From Fibrobacter succinogenes (lineage in GTDB: Bacteria > Fibrobacterota > Fibrobacteria > Fibrobacterales > Fibrobacteraceae), in the NCBI GenBank assembly GCA_902761355.1, contig CACWJY010000017.1, forward strand, positions 16,491 through 80,490: a DNA stretch of 64,000 nt, read 5' to 3'. The notes beneath the pieces are model-generated. The model saw only the letters and a program-made list of their open reading frames with translations, made no database searches and was not told the DNA's origin. Of this stretch, positions 16,267-25,686 are shown in pieces; position 1 is the first letter of the stretch; the number at the start of each line of letters is the position of its first letter. The position numbers and the translations under genes were made by a program.

Positions 16267-17145
16267 TCAATACAATCTAAAACTCTGCATCTTGTATAGG
16301 GTATCGCAGAGCAGGCTGTCGCCAAAGTGTTTGGAGAGCTCGTTTTTGATGTCGGTCTTTTTGCCGATAACGTTGCATCGCTCTTTTGTCATGTATTTGG
16401 CGAGAAGGTTGTTGTACATCTTGTAGGCGGTGGAATCGTATGGCAGGTCGTTTTGATCTAGTAATCGGTCTATTTTTTCTACCAGGCCAATGGTATCGTT
16501 GATCACCCCGTCCAAAAGATCGTCTCGAAACTCTTCGGTTTCGTGCTTGCCTTCTGAAAAGTTATACAGCATGGTTTCTAGGACCTGGCTGTTACAGGTC
16601 GTGTCGTCCCAAATGCTCTGCAGTTCAGCGCGGGCCACCTCTTGCGCGGGTTTATAGGGGTAACCCTCATTTATTAGTTGCATGACTCGCTTTTGCGTTA
16701 CATGGAAACACAGCATGTCTTTTCGTTCTTTCTTGATGGACCATTTCTCGTCGATGGAAATCCCTTGCTCAACAAAATATTCCAGGGTGTACGGGGTGCC
16801 ACTAGAGATGGAATCGTTGTAACGGTGGTAGGCGTTTACGAATTCAATGAGGGCGTACTTTGTTGTCAGTGAAACTTCGGAAAGGTCAATATGATAGGAA
16901 TAAGAAATGGGGTTGTTTAGGTAATTGAAGGTCGTGTCTGTGATGACTGATAATGCTTGGGAATCTTTCTTATTGAATAGTGAATCTAGTTCGTAGATGA
17001 TGATGGACTCCCCTCCGTTAGAGAGAATTACGGTCTGTTTTTCGGGGTTATATTCGGACCTGAAAATATCGTGAACGGTAGTGCTGTCGTTATTGCAACC
17101 CAGAAGAAGAAATACGGAGAAGAGTAAAAGGAGTGTCGCTTTCAT
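16267..17145 (-). CDS. lipoprotein of unknown function
   Basis: A 292-residue predicted lipoprotein: leader MKATLLLLFSVFLLLGCNN, with the lipobox LLGC placing the lipidated Cys at residue 17. The mature part is charged and mostly helical with no repeat that I recognise (ALIEFVNAYHRYNDSI, YFVEQGISIDEKW). It contains an ESIIIYELDSLF segment near the N-terminus. It follows another lipoprotein gene by 3 bases on the same strand, so the pair is probably cotranscribed and may act together at the envelope. No function can be assigned. Confidence 0.65.
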   Translation of the reverse strand: MKATLLLLFSVFLLLGCNNDSTTVHDIFRSEYNPEKQTVILSNGGESIIIYELDSLFNKKDSQALSVITDTTFNYLNNPISYSYHIDLSEVSLTTKYALIEFVNAYHRYNDSISSGTPYTLEYFVEQGISIDEKWSIKKERKDMLCFHVTQKRVMQLINEGYPYKPAQEVARAELQSIWDDTTCNSQVLETMLYNFSEGKHETEEFRDDLLDGVINDTIGLVEKIDRLLDQNDLPYDSTAYKMYNNLLAKYMTKERCNVIGKKTDIKNELSKHFGDSLLCDTLYKMQSFRLY

Positions 17146-17148
17146 GGA

Positions 17149-17769
17149 TTATCCCCATATAGGAACAAAGTGGAAATGTTCCCATTCTACATGCTCGGTC
17201 TTGCCGATTTGAATGTTCCAGTTAATCTTTATTCCTTCTACGTCGATTTTTAGGTTGAAAAAGTGGAACATGCTGACGTATCCCTTAGCGTCTTTGATTT
17301 CTGAATCGTCGGGACGGGTGATGGTAAATTCGCCTGGCTTTAGTAGCCGCTGGAAAGTGTAGTAATGATTATGAATGATTACTTTGTCTGCATCTGTGCA
17401 ATCATAGGTATTGCAGTTGTATATGCTGATATACAAATCGCTCTGGTTCCAGGCTCTGTTGTATTCTCTCATGTAGATGTTTAGCCAGATATTCAGCGGC
17501 TTTGCCGTGTTTTGAACAGGCTCGGTGGATTCTAGGTTGAAATCGTTTGGTGAAATGCTTAATTCGGCGCAGGATTGGTTAGGGCATTTTACTCCGGCGC
17601 TGTCGGCAATGGTGGCGATAAGGGTGTCTAAATAGGCGATGTGGGTCTTTTCTTTTTCGACGACCGTTGTGATGTTGTTCTCATAGTCTTTGAACCCGTA
17701 ATCGCAGGCGCTTAAGAAAAGCAGCATGATTGCGGCTATAATCTGTATGGCAGATTTAGAACAAAGCAT
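17149..17769 (-). CDS. lipoprotein of unknown function
   Basis: A 206-residue predicted lipoprotein with the leader IIAAIMLLFLSACDYGF, lipidated Cys near residue 22. The mature protein is rich in Asn, Tyr and polar residues (LNIWLNIYMREYNRAWNQSD, IYNCNTYDCTDADKVII) and has two pairs of Cys residues that could form disulfides. The end (INWNIQIGKTEHVEWEHFHF) alternates as in beta-strands. It precedes the other lipoprotein gene on the minus strand. I know no family for either. Confidence 0.6.
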   Translation of the reverse strand: MLCSKSAIQIIAAIMLLFLSACDYGFKDYENNITTVVEKEKTHIAYLDTLIATIADSAGVKCPNQSCAELSISPNDFNLESTEPVQNTAKPLNIWLNIYMREYNRAWNQSDLYISIYNCNTYDCTDADKVIIHNHYYTFQRLLKPGEFTITRPDDSEIKDAKGYVSMFHFFNLKIDVEGIKINWNIQIGKTEHVEWEHFHFVPIWG

Positions 17770-17935
17770 AAGGAAAAGGTAAAAATCATTCTGTAAAAGA
17801 GGGAACTCCTAATAAAATAAATGCGTTTTTTACAAATGAATTAGTGAACATCTGTTTAGTTGTTTTGCTCTGGACTAGGGGGCTAAGTATGTTTTTTGTA
17901 TGCTTTTGATGCAAAAAAAGAAACTGCATCTTGCC

Positions 17936-17955
17936 AAAGTGGTGAAAAATGGTAG
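17936..17955 (+). promoter_or_regulatory. candidate MraZ-binding direct repeats
   Basis: Two adjacent decamers, AAAGTGGTGA and AAAATGGTAG, lie about 50 bases before mraZ. MraZ proteins bind tandem short repeats spaced about 10 bases apart in front of their own operons (AAAGTG-type in Mollicutes, TGGG-type in E. coli). The spacing and position match; only two units are clear. Confidence 0.45.
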
Positions 17956-18004
17956 ATTTGTACTGTGTTGTGGTAAAATGTCCCAAATCTGTGTGTAAAC
18001 TAGT

Positions 18005-18481
18005 ATGAGTTCTTCGTTGTTCATAGGTCAGGCCCAGACGGCTATCGATGGAAAGGGAAGGTCTTCCTTCCCTAGGGAATTCCGTCGTCAGCTGCTGCCG
18101 TCCGACGGGGAAAAGCTCGTGGTCACTCGTGGCCCGGCTAGGACCCTTCGGCTGTTTACCCTGCCCGAATACGAAAAATTCATGGCGGACCTGGACTCGA
18201 GGTCCGACCGCCGTCAAGCCGACCTAGTTCGCAGAGGCCTCTGCCCCACGGTTGTGGAGCTGGATGGTCAGAACCGCATTTTACTTCCAAAAATCTTGTT
18301 GGAGTATGCTGGTCTAAAGGATGAAGTCCTTTACGTACAAGCTAGCGGAAAGACTCTGGAACTATGGAATCCGGAACGCTTCAATGCCATGTATGGCCTG
18401 AGAACAGAGGATGCTGTTGCTGCATTCGATGCTGCGTACTACGGAGAAAGCTTGACGGAGGGTGGCGATGGCCTCAGATAA
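18005..18481 (+). CDS. mraZ: transcriptional regulator MraZ
   Basis: MraZ is the DNA-binding regulator at the head of the division and cell-wall cluster. The 158-residue protein has two AbrB-like swapped-hairpin domains: residues 8-60 (AIDGKGRSSFPREFRR) and 80-140 (VELDGQNRILLPKILLEYAG). Each holds the family's D-x-x-[GN]-R core. It is a little longer than the usual 145-150 residues because of its C-terminal tail. The stop codon lies inside the start of rsmH. Confidence 0.95.
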   Translation: MSSSLFIGQAQTAIDGKGRSSFPREFRRQLLPSDGEKLVVTRGPARTLRLFTLPEYEKFMADLDSRSDRRQADLVRRGLCPTVVELDGQNRILLPKILLEYAGLKDEVLYVQASGKTLELWNPERFNAMYGLRTEDAVAAFDAAYYGESLTEGGDGLR

Positions 18482-19505
18482 CTTCCGTCAGAAAGATTTA
18501 CAGACAAATGAAATTTTGAACACCCGTACCGTGGGCGTTCATTCTGAAGCGGCTCTGGCTGGTGTCGAAAACGGCGTGTTCTATCACGATCCGGTGATGC
18601 TCAAGGAATGCCTTGAAGGTTTGAACATCAAATCTAACGGTACCTACGGTGATTGCACCCTGGGCGGTGGCGGACATTCTTACGCTATTGCAAATAAATT
18701 AGACGAAAACGGAACGCTTCACGCCTTTGACCGCGATGAAGAAGCTGTTGCCTTTGCGACAAAGCGCCTTGCCGGCGTAAAGCCCAAGTTTATTGTGCAT
18801 CCGGTGCGCTTTGGCGAACTGAAAAATGAAATTGCGCCGAATACCTTGGACGGCATTCTCTACGATTTGGGTATTAGCAGCCATCAGGTCGATGCTTCTG
18901 ACCGTGGCTTTACCTTTGTGGGCAATAATCCGCTGGATTTGCGCATGGACCGCCGCGAAGGCGTTTCTGCACAGGAATGGCTCAAGACGGTGGATGCGGA
19001 TACTTTGGCCGCTGCACTCCGCAAGAATGCCGATATGGATCGTGGATTTAAACTTGCGACTCGCCTTGTTGAAATGGCGGCTGCCAAGGGTGACCAGGAA
19101 ATTTTGCCTTCTGACGTGAAGACTGTGGTGGAATCGGTGTTCCCTGACAAGCGTCGTGAAGTGAATGGCCTTTTGGCTCGCGTATTCCAGGCGATTCGCA
19201 TGGAAGTAAATGGCGAACTCAAGGAAATCGAAGATAGCCTGCGCGCTGCCGTAGACTGCCTTAAGGTGGGCGGTCGCTTGGTGGTGATGAGCTACCACTC
19301 CGTGGAAGACCGCTGCGTCAAGGAAACGGCCGCTGAATTTGAAAAGGCCTGCATTTGCCCCGAACATTTGCCTGTGTGCACGTGCGGCGGCAATCACCAG
19401 CGCCTTAAGAAGGTGAATCGCAAGCCGATTCTGCCTTCTGACGAAGAAATTGCAAAGAACAGCAGGGCTCGCTCTGCTAAACTGAGGGTGTACGAACGAG
19501 TATGA
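18468..19505 (+). CDS. rsmH: 16S rRNA (cytosine-1402-N4)-methyltransferase
   Basis: RsmH (MraW) methylates N4 of C1402 in the P site of 16S rRNA. I chose the ATG at 18468 because GGAGGGT sits 5 bases upstream; a GTG two codons earlier is also possible. The 345-residue protein has an N-terminal extension of about 30 residues before the core HDPVMLKECLEGL. Next come the SAM-binding CTLGGGGHS, YDLGISSHQVD, RGFTFVGNNPLDLRMD and VVMSYHSVEDR. A Cys-rich segment (CICPEHLPVCTCGG) is typical of the family. Confidence 0.95.
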   Translation: MASDNFRQKDLQTNEILNTRTVGVHSEAALAGVENGVFYHDPVMLKECLEGLNIKSNGTYGDCTLGGGGHSYAIANKLDENGTLHAFDRDEEAVAFATKRLAGVKPKFIVHPVRFGELKNEIAPNTLDGILYDLGISSHQVDASDRGFTFVGNNPLDLRMDRREGVSAQEWLKTVDADTLAAALRKNADMDRGFKLATRLVEMAAAKGDQEILPSDVKTVVESVFPDKRREVNGLLARVFQAIRMEVNGELKEIEDSLRAAVDCLKVGGRLVVMSYHSVEDRCVKETAAEFEKACICPEHLPVCTCGGNHQRLKKVNRKPILPSDEEIAKNSRARSAKLRVYERV

Positions 19506-19813
19506 GTGAAACGGAAAAGATACCGGTATTTTACTCGAACCGTACGATTGTGCGGGGCTTTGTCGGAGCCGTGCTCGTCGCTGCCCTGTTGCTGATTTTG
19601 CCGCTGTATATGCAGAACCGCTTGACAAGACTTTATGCGAAATCCCATGAGCTTTCGATAAAGGTGAAGCTTTTGCAGCGCGAGATTCTTTTGCAGCAGT
19701 TGGAGATAAACAAGCTTTCGTCTTTGGAGGCTCTTGCTCCTTTTGCCGAAGAAAGTGGACTGGATTTGAACGGCATGCCGACCAAGGTGCGCATTACGGG
19801 AGGTTCAAAGTGA
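19502..19813 (+). CDS. ftsL: FtsL-like cell division protein
   Basis: A 103-residue bitopic membrane protein in the ftsL position between rsmH and ftsI. A short cytoplasmic part precedes one membrane helix (residues 17-37, VRGFVGAVLVAALLLILPLY). A periplasmic heptad-like coiled coil follows (LTRLYAKSHELSIKVKLLQR, EILLQQLEINKLSSLEAL). FtsL forms a complex with FtsB and FtsQ that activates FtsWI. Sequence conservation is low in this family, so position and topology carry the call. It overlaps rsmH and ftsI by 4 bases each. Confidence 0.8.
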   Translation: MSETEKIPVFYSNRTIVRGFVGAVLVAALLLILPLYMQNRLTRLYAKSHELSIKVKLLQREILLQQLEINKLSSLEALAPFAEESGLDLNGMPTKVRITGGSK

Positions 19814-21696
19814 ACCTGATGAATGTAGACGCCCTTTCGATTGGAAAAATGCTCGTGCTGAGTGCCGTAGCGGTGCTCGCTTGGCAGACCTTTAATATCC
19901 AGGTGCTTAACCGCGAAGTGTACCAGGCCGAAACAAAGAGCATGGTGACTCGCACCAAGAATATTTACGCGGAACGCGGCCAGATTATGGACCGTAACGG
20001 TGTCGTATTCGCAGAAAATCTGCGCGACACGGGAGAAACCGAAGACTATAGCCGCATATTCCTTCAGGGAAAACTTGCTTCGCAGATTGTGGGTAAGGTG
20101 GGCTACAACGGTGTCGGTAGCATGGGCATGGAACGTATGTTTGACCTTCGCCTGCGTGGAAACGAAGGCTTTAGGAGCATTGTTCAGGATGCCAAGCGCC
20201 GTGAAATCTATGGCCGTTCTGAAAACGTGGCCGAGGCGGAACCGGGTAAGAACCTGGTGCTCACGATTGATCGCAATATGCAGGAAATTGTGGAAAAGGC
20301 GCTCAAGGACGGCGTAAACGAATTCCGTGCAGCAAGCGCATCGGCCGTGGTGGTGAACCCCTATACGGGCGAAATCCTTGCCATGGCTAGTTACCCGACC
20401 TTTGACCCGAATTCCAAGAAACAGGGTGTGGGTCGCATGGCTAAAAACGATATCGTGGCCATGTCTTATGAACCGGGTTCTACTTTCAAGGCGATTACGG
20501 CCGCCGCAGCCTTAGAAGACGATATTGTTTCACCGGAAAAGGTCTTTGAAAACGAGGGCAAGTGCTGGCGTTGGAATGCTAAGTCGGAACCGATTTGCGA
20601 TACCCACATTTATGGTGACATGGATATGGGCGAGGCCATGGTGCAGTCTTCGAACATCGTGTTTGCAAAGATTGCTGCCGAAGTGGGCGCTGACAAGCTC
20701 TATCGCATGGCCCGTAACTTTGGCTTTGGTATGAAGACTTCTGAAAACCTTTATGGTGAAGAGTCTGGCCGCCTGCTGATGCCTTACGAGCTGACTCGTG
20801 ATGACCGTACGCTCAAGACGATGGGCTTTGGTCACTCGGTGATGGTGACTCCGATCCAGATGGTGATGGCCTATGCGGCTATTGCGAATGGCGGAACCCT
20901 GATGGAACCGATGATTGTAAAGGAATGGCGCGATTCTAAGGGCAATTTGGTTGACAAGAAGGAACCGGTGAAAGTGCGTCGTGTGATTTCGGAAAGAACG
21001 GCCGCTTCTATCCGCAAGATGTTGAACCGTGTCGTGAACAGCGGTACGGCCAAGATGGTGGCGAGCAAGAAAATGCCGGACGTGATTTTTGGTGGCAAGA
21101 CGGGTACGGCCGAAAAGTACAACCAGGAAACGGGTAAGTATGACCGTGACCATCAGGTGGCATCGTTTATAGGCCTTGCTCCGGTCGAAGATGCTCGTTA
21201 TGTTTGCATGGTGCTCGTAGATGATCCGCAGGCTAAGCACGTGGGTGGCCTTACGGCTGGGCCGATTTTCCGTAGGATTATGGAAGGAGTTTATTACCAT
21301 CCGCAGCTTTCGCCGGCATCGCATGCGCTTGCCTTGGTGAATATGAATTCTCCTTGTAAGGATGACTACGTAGGGATGATGGCAGAATCGGCAAAGTCTT
21401 TTGCGGCCATGAAAAAGTGCGCCGTACGTTTTGAAGGCGAGGGTAACCGTGTGGTTTCGGCTCGCCGCGCCATGGAAGATTCTGTGGGAATGATTTTGAC
21501 TTTGGGTTCTGTGGGTGCAGGCAAGATGCCTGACTTGAAGGGCCTTTCGTTGAAGGACGCTCTTGAAATTGCCGGAAGCATTCGCATGAACGTGGAATAT
21601 TCGGGCATGGGCCGTGTTGTTTCGCAGACGCCTAAGGTGGGCGAGGTATTGCGTAAGGGTCAAGTTTGCAAGCTGTTGCTTAAGGAGAAAGGTTAA
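19810..21696 (+). CDS. ftsI: septal peptidoglycan transpeptidase (PBP3-type) with PASTA domain
   Basis: FtsI cross-links septal peptidoglycan together with the glycosyltransferase FtsW. The 628-residue protein (GTG start at 19810; an ATG three codons later is possible) has one N-terminal membrane helix and a dimerisation domain (NIYAERGQIMDRNGVVFAE). The transpeptidase domain has the active-site Ser224 in GSTFK, Ser280-x-Asn282 (QSSN) and Lys430 in KTGTA. A C-terminal PASTA domain (MPDLKGLSLKDALEIA) is more usual in Gram-positive or SpoVD-type PBPs. It overlaps ftsL and abuts murE. Confidence 0.93.
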   Translation: MNLMNVDALSIGKMLVLSAVAVLAWQTFNIQVLNREVYQAETKSMVTRTKNIYAERGQIMDRNGVVFAENLRDTGETEDYSRIFLQGKLASQIVGKVGYNGVGSMGMERMFDLRLRGNEGFRSIVQDAKRREIYGRSENVAEAEPGKNLVLTIDRNMQEIVEKALKDGVNEFRAASASAVVVNPYTGEILAMASYPTFDPNSKKQGVGRMAKNDIVAMSYEPGSTFKAITAAAALEDDIVSPEKVFENEGKCWRWNAKSEPICDTHIYGDMDMGEAMVQSSNIVFAKIAAEVGADKLYRMARNFGFGMKTSENLYGEESGRLLMPYELTRDDRTLKTMGFGHSVMVTPIQMVMAYAAIANGGTLMEPMIVKEWRDSKGNLVDKKEPVKVRRVISERTAASIRKMLNRVVNSGTAKMVASKKMPDVIFGGKTGTAEKYNQETGKYDRDHQVASFIGLAPVEDARYVCMVLVDDPQAKHVGGLTAGPIFRRIMEGVYYHPQLSPASHALALVNMNSPCKDDYVGMMAESAKSFAAMKKCAVRFEGEGNRVVSARRAMEDSVGMILTLGSVGAGKMPDLKGLSLKDALEIAGSIRMNVEYSGMGRVVSQTPKVGEVLRKGQVCKLLLKEKG

Positions 21697-23123
21697 TGAT
21701 TTCTGAAACCTTGATGCAAAAATTGAATGTGTGTGGCTTGTGCGACGATTCTCGCCGCGTGAAGGCGAAGGATTTATTCTTCTCTTTGCCCAATGAAAAG
21801 TCCGATGAATTTGCGAAGAATGCGATTGCCGCGGGTGCCGTGGCTGTGGTGGGCGAGACGGTTGCTCCTGAAGGTCTGACTTCTAAGTGGATTCAGGTGG
21901 CTGACGTGAAGGCCGCCCGTCTTGAAGCCGCAAAGATTTTCTACAAGGATCCGTTTGCAAAACTGAATGCGCATGCGGTTACTGGAACGAACGGTAAAAC
22001 GACGAGTGCTTTCTTGATGGATGCGATGCTTACGGCCGCAGGCCATAAGGTAGCTCTTCTTGGTACCATCAAGAATAAGATTGGTGACAAGTCAGTTCCG
22101 GCAACCCTTACGACGCCGGGTCAGTTGGACCTGTATGCTTTTGCCGCGAAAGCGGTGGAAGCGGGCTGCACGGACTTGGTGATGGAAGCGTCTTCGCATT
22201 CGCTTGATCAGGGACGTATGGCAGGCGTGCTTTATAAGAGTGCCCTGTTTAGCAACTTGACGCAGGATCACCTGGATTACCATAAGACGATGGACGCCTA
22301 TTTTGAGGCGAAAAAGCTTTTGTTTACGCGTTATCTGGCAAAAGACGGCGTTGCTGTCGTGAATATCGATGATGCGTACGGAAAAAAACTATACGACTCC
22401 CTAGCCGGGATTGGAGCGGACCGGGCGGTGGCTGTCTCGCGTCTAGGGGTCGTTAGCGCTAATGTAAAGCCCGAAGGTGCTGTCGAGAATACCGAAGACG
22501 GACTCAAGATGCTGTTGCCTGCAATCAGTGCAGAACCGTTTGAGACTCCGTTGTGCGGTGATTTTAACGTAGATAATGTGATGTTGGTGCTTTCTTGGGC
22601 GAAGGCGATTGGCCTTGCCGAACCTGCCATGCGCAAGGCTTTGGCAGAAGTCCGCGTTCCGGGACGATTCGAAAAGGTCTGGAACAAGAATGGCCGCCAC
22701 GTGATTGTGGACTACGCCCACACTCCCGACGCCCTGGAACGCGTCCTTACGACCGCTCGTAGCCTCTGCCGAGGCCGCCTCGCGTGCGTGTTCGGCTGCG
22801 GCGGTGACCGCGACAAGACTAAGCGTCCGATTATGGGTGCTATTGCAGAACGTATTGCGGACAAGGCTTGGCTCACCTCCGATAATCCGCGCACCGAAAA
22901 TCCGACGGACATTATCAACGACGTTCGCGCCGGCATGAAGACGGACAAGTTTAGCGTGGTCGAAAAGCGCGAAGAAGCAATTGCCAAGGCTTGTGCCGAA
23001 CTTAAGGAAGGCGACTGGCTGGTGATTGCGGGCAAGGGTCACGAAGACTACCAGATTGTGGGTAAGACCAAGCATCATTTTGATGACCGCGAAGAAGCGG
23101 TGAAGGCGATGGAAAATGTATAA
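21696..23123 (+). CDS. murE: UDP-MurNAc-tripeptide synthetase
   Basis: MurE adds the third stem-peptide residue to UDP-MurNAc-L-Ala-D-Glu. The 475-residue protein has the ATP loop TGTNGKTTSAFL, the central-domain signature EASSHSLDQGR and HVIVDYAHTPDALE. The motif DNPR (SDNPRTENP, near residue 394) is the signature of enzymes that add meso-diaminopimelate, so the wall is predicted to be DAP-type. The last codons overlap murF by 8 bases. Confidence 0.95.
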   Translation: MISETLMQKLNVCGLCDDSRRVKAKDLFFSLPNEKSDEFAKNAIAAGAVAVVGETVAPEGLTSKWIQVADVKAARLEAAKIFYKDPFAKLNAHAVTGTNGKTTSAFLMDAMLTAAGHKVALLGTIKNKIGDKSVPATLTTPGQLDLYAFAAKAVEAGCTDLVMEASSHSLDQGRMAGVLYKSALFSNLTQDHLDYHKTMDAYFEAKKLLFTRYLAKDGVAVVNIDDAYGKKLYDSLAGIGADRAVAVSRLGVVSANVKPEGAVENTEDGLKMLLPAISAEPFETPLCGDFNVDNVMLVLSWAKAIGLAEPAMRKALAEVRVPGRFEKVWNKNGRHVIVDYAHTPDALERVLTTARSLCRGRLACVFGCGGDRDKTKRPIMGAIAERIADKAWLTSDNPRTENPTDIINDVRAGMKTDKFSVVEKREEAIAKACAELKEGDWLVIAGKGHEDYQIVGKTKHHFDDREEAVKAMENV

Positions 23124-24498
23124 GCTGGATTTGAAAATCAAGGAACTCTTGGAAATCCTCGAAACCTACTCGGTAGGCGTTGACGGCCGTACCAAGAACC
23201 GCAAGGTGAACCTTTGCATGGATTCTCGCGAACCCGCCAAAGGTGTTGTGTTTTGGCCAATCAAGGGTGCCCGCTTTGACGCCCACCAGTTTGTAACTCA
23301 AATGGAAAAAAATGGAGCATTGATGAGTGTCGTGAATGCAGATGCCGAAGGCATTGAAAACTTCAAGATGTATGCGCCCGTCGACGATACGACGAAGGCG
23401 CTCCTCAAGCTCGCCAAGGGCTACCAGAAGAATTTTAAGGTAAAGAAGGTTGCCATTACGGGCAGCAACGGCAAGACCACCACCAAGGAAATGGTGAAGG
23501 CCGTTCTTTCGCAGAAGTACAACACTCATGCGACTGCCGGCAACTTTAACAACCACATTGGCGTTCCCATGACGCTGTTCCAGCTCAAGCACAGCCACGA
23601 AGCTGCCGTGATTGAAATGGGTACGAGTGGTCCGGATGAAATCCGTCCGCTTTCTTTGGCCGTAGAACCCGATGTCGCTGTGATTACGAACATTGGCGCC
23701 TCTCACCTGGAACGCCTCAAGGATTTGGACGGCGTGTTCGCCGAAAAGAGGACAATCGTCGCTGGCCTCAAGAAGAATGGTGTGCTGATTGTGAATGCCG
23801 ATGACCCGCGCCTTTGCAAGTGCCGCAGCAATACGAGTTACAAGGTGGTGACTTTTGGCGTAAAGCGCGGTATCATCAAGCCCGAAAAGCTCGAATGGAG
23901 CGAAGACAACTGTGCGACCTTCTTTGTGGAACGCACCAAGTTTACACTGAACGTGCCGGGTATCCATAACCTCTATAACGCTCTCGCTGCTATCGCCGTT
24001 GGCTTGCAATACAGAGTGCCCAAGGCCGACATCGCCAAGGCTCTTGCCAACTTCCGTTCGACCAACATGCGCATGGAAATCAAGAACGCGAACGGCTTCA
24101 AGATTGTGTCGGACTGCTACAATGCCAATCCGTCTTCGACCAAGATGGCTTTGCAGACCATTGGCAACATGAAGGTGAACCGCCGTATTGCCATTCTCGG
24201 CGATATGCTGGAACTCGGCGCTCAGACTGATGCTTTGCATCAGGAAATGGGAGCCATGGTTCCCGAAATGAATTTTGATATGCTCCTGACTGTGGGCGAA
24301 AAGGCAAAGCTTTATGTGAAGGGCGCAAAGTCCAAGGGCATGAAGGCTGCTCACCATTTTGCTTCTGTTCAGGAACTGATTGACACCCTTACCGAAATTG
24401 TGGCAGAAGGCGATGTGCTCTTGATTAAGGGTAGCCGTGGCATGCACATGGAACAGGTGGTGGATGCCATGCTCAAGCTTACGAAGGTCAACGCATAG
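23116..24498 (+). CDS. murF: UDP-MurNAc-pentapeptide synthetase
   Basis: MurF adds D-Ala-D-Ala to UDP-MurNAc-tripeptide, the last cytoplasmic step before transfer to lipid. The 460-residue protein has the P-loop ITGSNGKTTTKEMV, NFNNHIGVPMTLF, VIEMGTSGPDEI and the C-terminal-domain SDCYNANPSSTKMAL and ILGDMLELG. It overlaps murE by 8 bases. The next gene is ftsW, where many bacteria have mraY and murD. Confidence 0.95.
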   Translation: MYKLDLKIKELLEILETYSVGVDGRTKNRKVNLCMDSREPAKGVVFWPIKGARFDAHQFVTQMEKNGALMSVVNADAEGIENFKMYAPVDDTTKALLKLAKGYQKNFKVKKVAITGSNGKTTTKEMVKAVLSQKYNTHATAGNFNNHIGVPMTLFQLKHSHEAAVIEMGTSGPDEIRPLSLAVEPDVAVITNIGASHLERLKDLDGVFAEKRTIVAGLKKNGVLIVNADDPRLCKCRSNTSYKVVTFGVKRGIIKPEKLEWSEDNCATFFVERTKFTLNVPGIHNLYNALAAIAVGLQYRVPKADIAKALANFRSTNMRMEIKNANGFKIVSDCYNANPSSTKMALQTIGNMKVNRRIAILGDMLELGAQTDALHQEMGAMVPEMNFDMLLTVGEKAKLYVKGAKSKGMKAAHHFASVQELIDTLTEIVAEGDVLLIKGSRGMHMEQVVDAMLKLTKVNA

Positions 24499-24510
24499 GA
24501 TTAGATAACG

Positions 24511-25686
24511 ATGGAAAATACCGCAACAAATATGGGCATGAACAAGTTGCTACTGATTGTAGCACTGTTGCTCATTTGTTTTGGCGTGGCTGTGGTCTAT
24601 ACCGCATCCGCTCCTTTTGCGGTTGCCAACGGAAAGCCTGCCGAATACTATCTGCTTGCTCATTTGCCCAAGGCGGTGTTTGGCCTTACCCTGATGCTTG
24701 TGATTGGACGCTTTATTGATTATGGCCATTGGCGTTGGCTTGGACGTGCTGCCTTTATTGGTGGTGCAATCCTTACGCTTGCAGCTCTTGTTTCTGGTCA
24801 TGGTGTTAAGGGTGCAAACCGCTGGATTTTGGGTATTCAACCGTCTGAAATTATGAAGCTGGGGATGCTCATTTGGGTGTGTGCCAAGCTTTCTCAGGCG
24901 GGTGACAATATCAAGACCCTTGCTTGCACGTTGATCCAGCCGGGAATTCCCTTTGGAATTACGGTGTTGCTGCTGGTTTTGCAGCCGAACTACTCGATGA
25001 CGATTATGGTTTCGGCAATTGTGATTTGCGTGATGCTTACGGCTGGTGCGAATGTCAAGTACTTGTTCTACGCCGGTGTGGCCGCAATTCCGGTTGCGAT
25101 TATCAAGCTGTTGACTTCGACCCACTCTCGCGCCCGCATTATGGCCTTTATGGCCGAAGAAGGCGAAATGACCGCTTCTAACTGGCAGGGTGATCACGCT
25201 TTGCAGGCCCTTGGTAATGGTGGCCTGTTTGGAACGGGCTTTGGTATGGGCGTTCAAAAGCTGGGATATTTGCCTGAAGCTCATAAAGATGTGATTTACG
25301 CAGTGATTGGCGAAGAATTCGGCTTTATTGGGACGATGTTTGTGCTGTCTTTGTTTGCGATCCTATTTGCTCAGGGATTTAAGATTGCACGTAATTCTTC
25401 GACTCGTTTTGGAAAGTATCTTGCTTTGGCCCTTACGCTTTCGCTGTTCTTTAACTTTGTGGTGCATGTTTGTGTTTGCGTGGGACTTTTCCCCATGACC
25501 GGCCAGCCGCTCCCGTTCTTGAGCTTTGGTGGCACAAACCTGCTCTATTCTTGCGTTGTGATTGGAATTTTGTTGAATATTTCGCGTCCTGCTTCGGGCA
25601 AAAAGATTAACGAACCCTATATGAGTGGTGCTTCGCTCGAAAGCAGCGTGTTTAGAAATTTTGAATTTACAAGGAGAAGCGTATGA
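24511..25686 (+). CDS. ftsW: SEDS-family septal glycosyltransferase FtsW
   Basis: FtsW polymerises lipid II at the septum as partner of FtsI. The 391-residue protein has about ten membrane helices, GANRWI after the third, a large loop with SRARIMAFM, GEEFGFIGT, and the SEDS signature PLPFLSFGGTNLL near the C-terminus. Position next to murG and ftsI favours FtsW over RodA. The catalytic Asp of SEDS proteins is probably in the large periplasmic loop, but I did not place it. It overlaps murG by 4 bases. Confidence 0.92.
   Translation: MENTATNMGMNKLLLIVALLLICFGVAVVYTASAPFAVANGKPAEYYLLAHLPKAVFGLTLMLVIGRFIDYGHWRWLGRAAFIGGAILTLAALVSGHGVKGANRWILGIQPSEIMKLGMLIWVCAKLSQAGDNIKTLACTLIQPGIPFGITVLLLVLQPNYSMTIMVSAIVICVMLTAGANVKYLFYAGVAAIPVAIIKLLTSTHSRARIMAFMAEEGEMTASNWQGDHALQALGNGGLFGTGFGMGVQKLGYLPEAHKDVIYAVIGEEFGFIGTMFVLSLFAILFAQGFKIARNSSTRFGKYLALALTLSLFFNFVVHVCVCVGLFPMTGQPLPFLSFGGTNLLYSCVVIGILLNISRPASGKKINEPYMSGASLESSVFRNFEFTRRSV

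Noticed and set aside
16267..17769. Assigning the two lipoproteins a function from their position beside mraZ
   Set aside because: They lie on the opposite strand from the cell-wall cluster and show no motif, so position alone is not evidence.
24498..24511. A hidden or broken mraY or murD between murF and ftsW
   Set aside because: Only 12 bases separate the two genes, so no remnant can be present.
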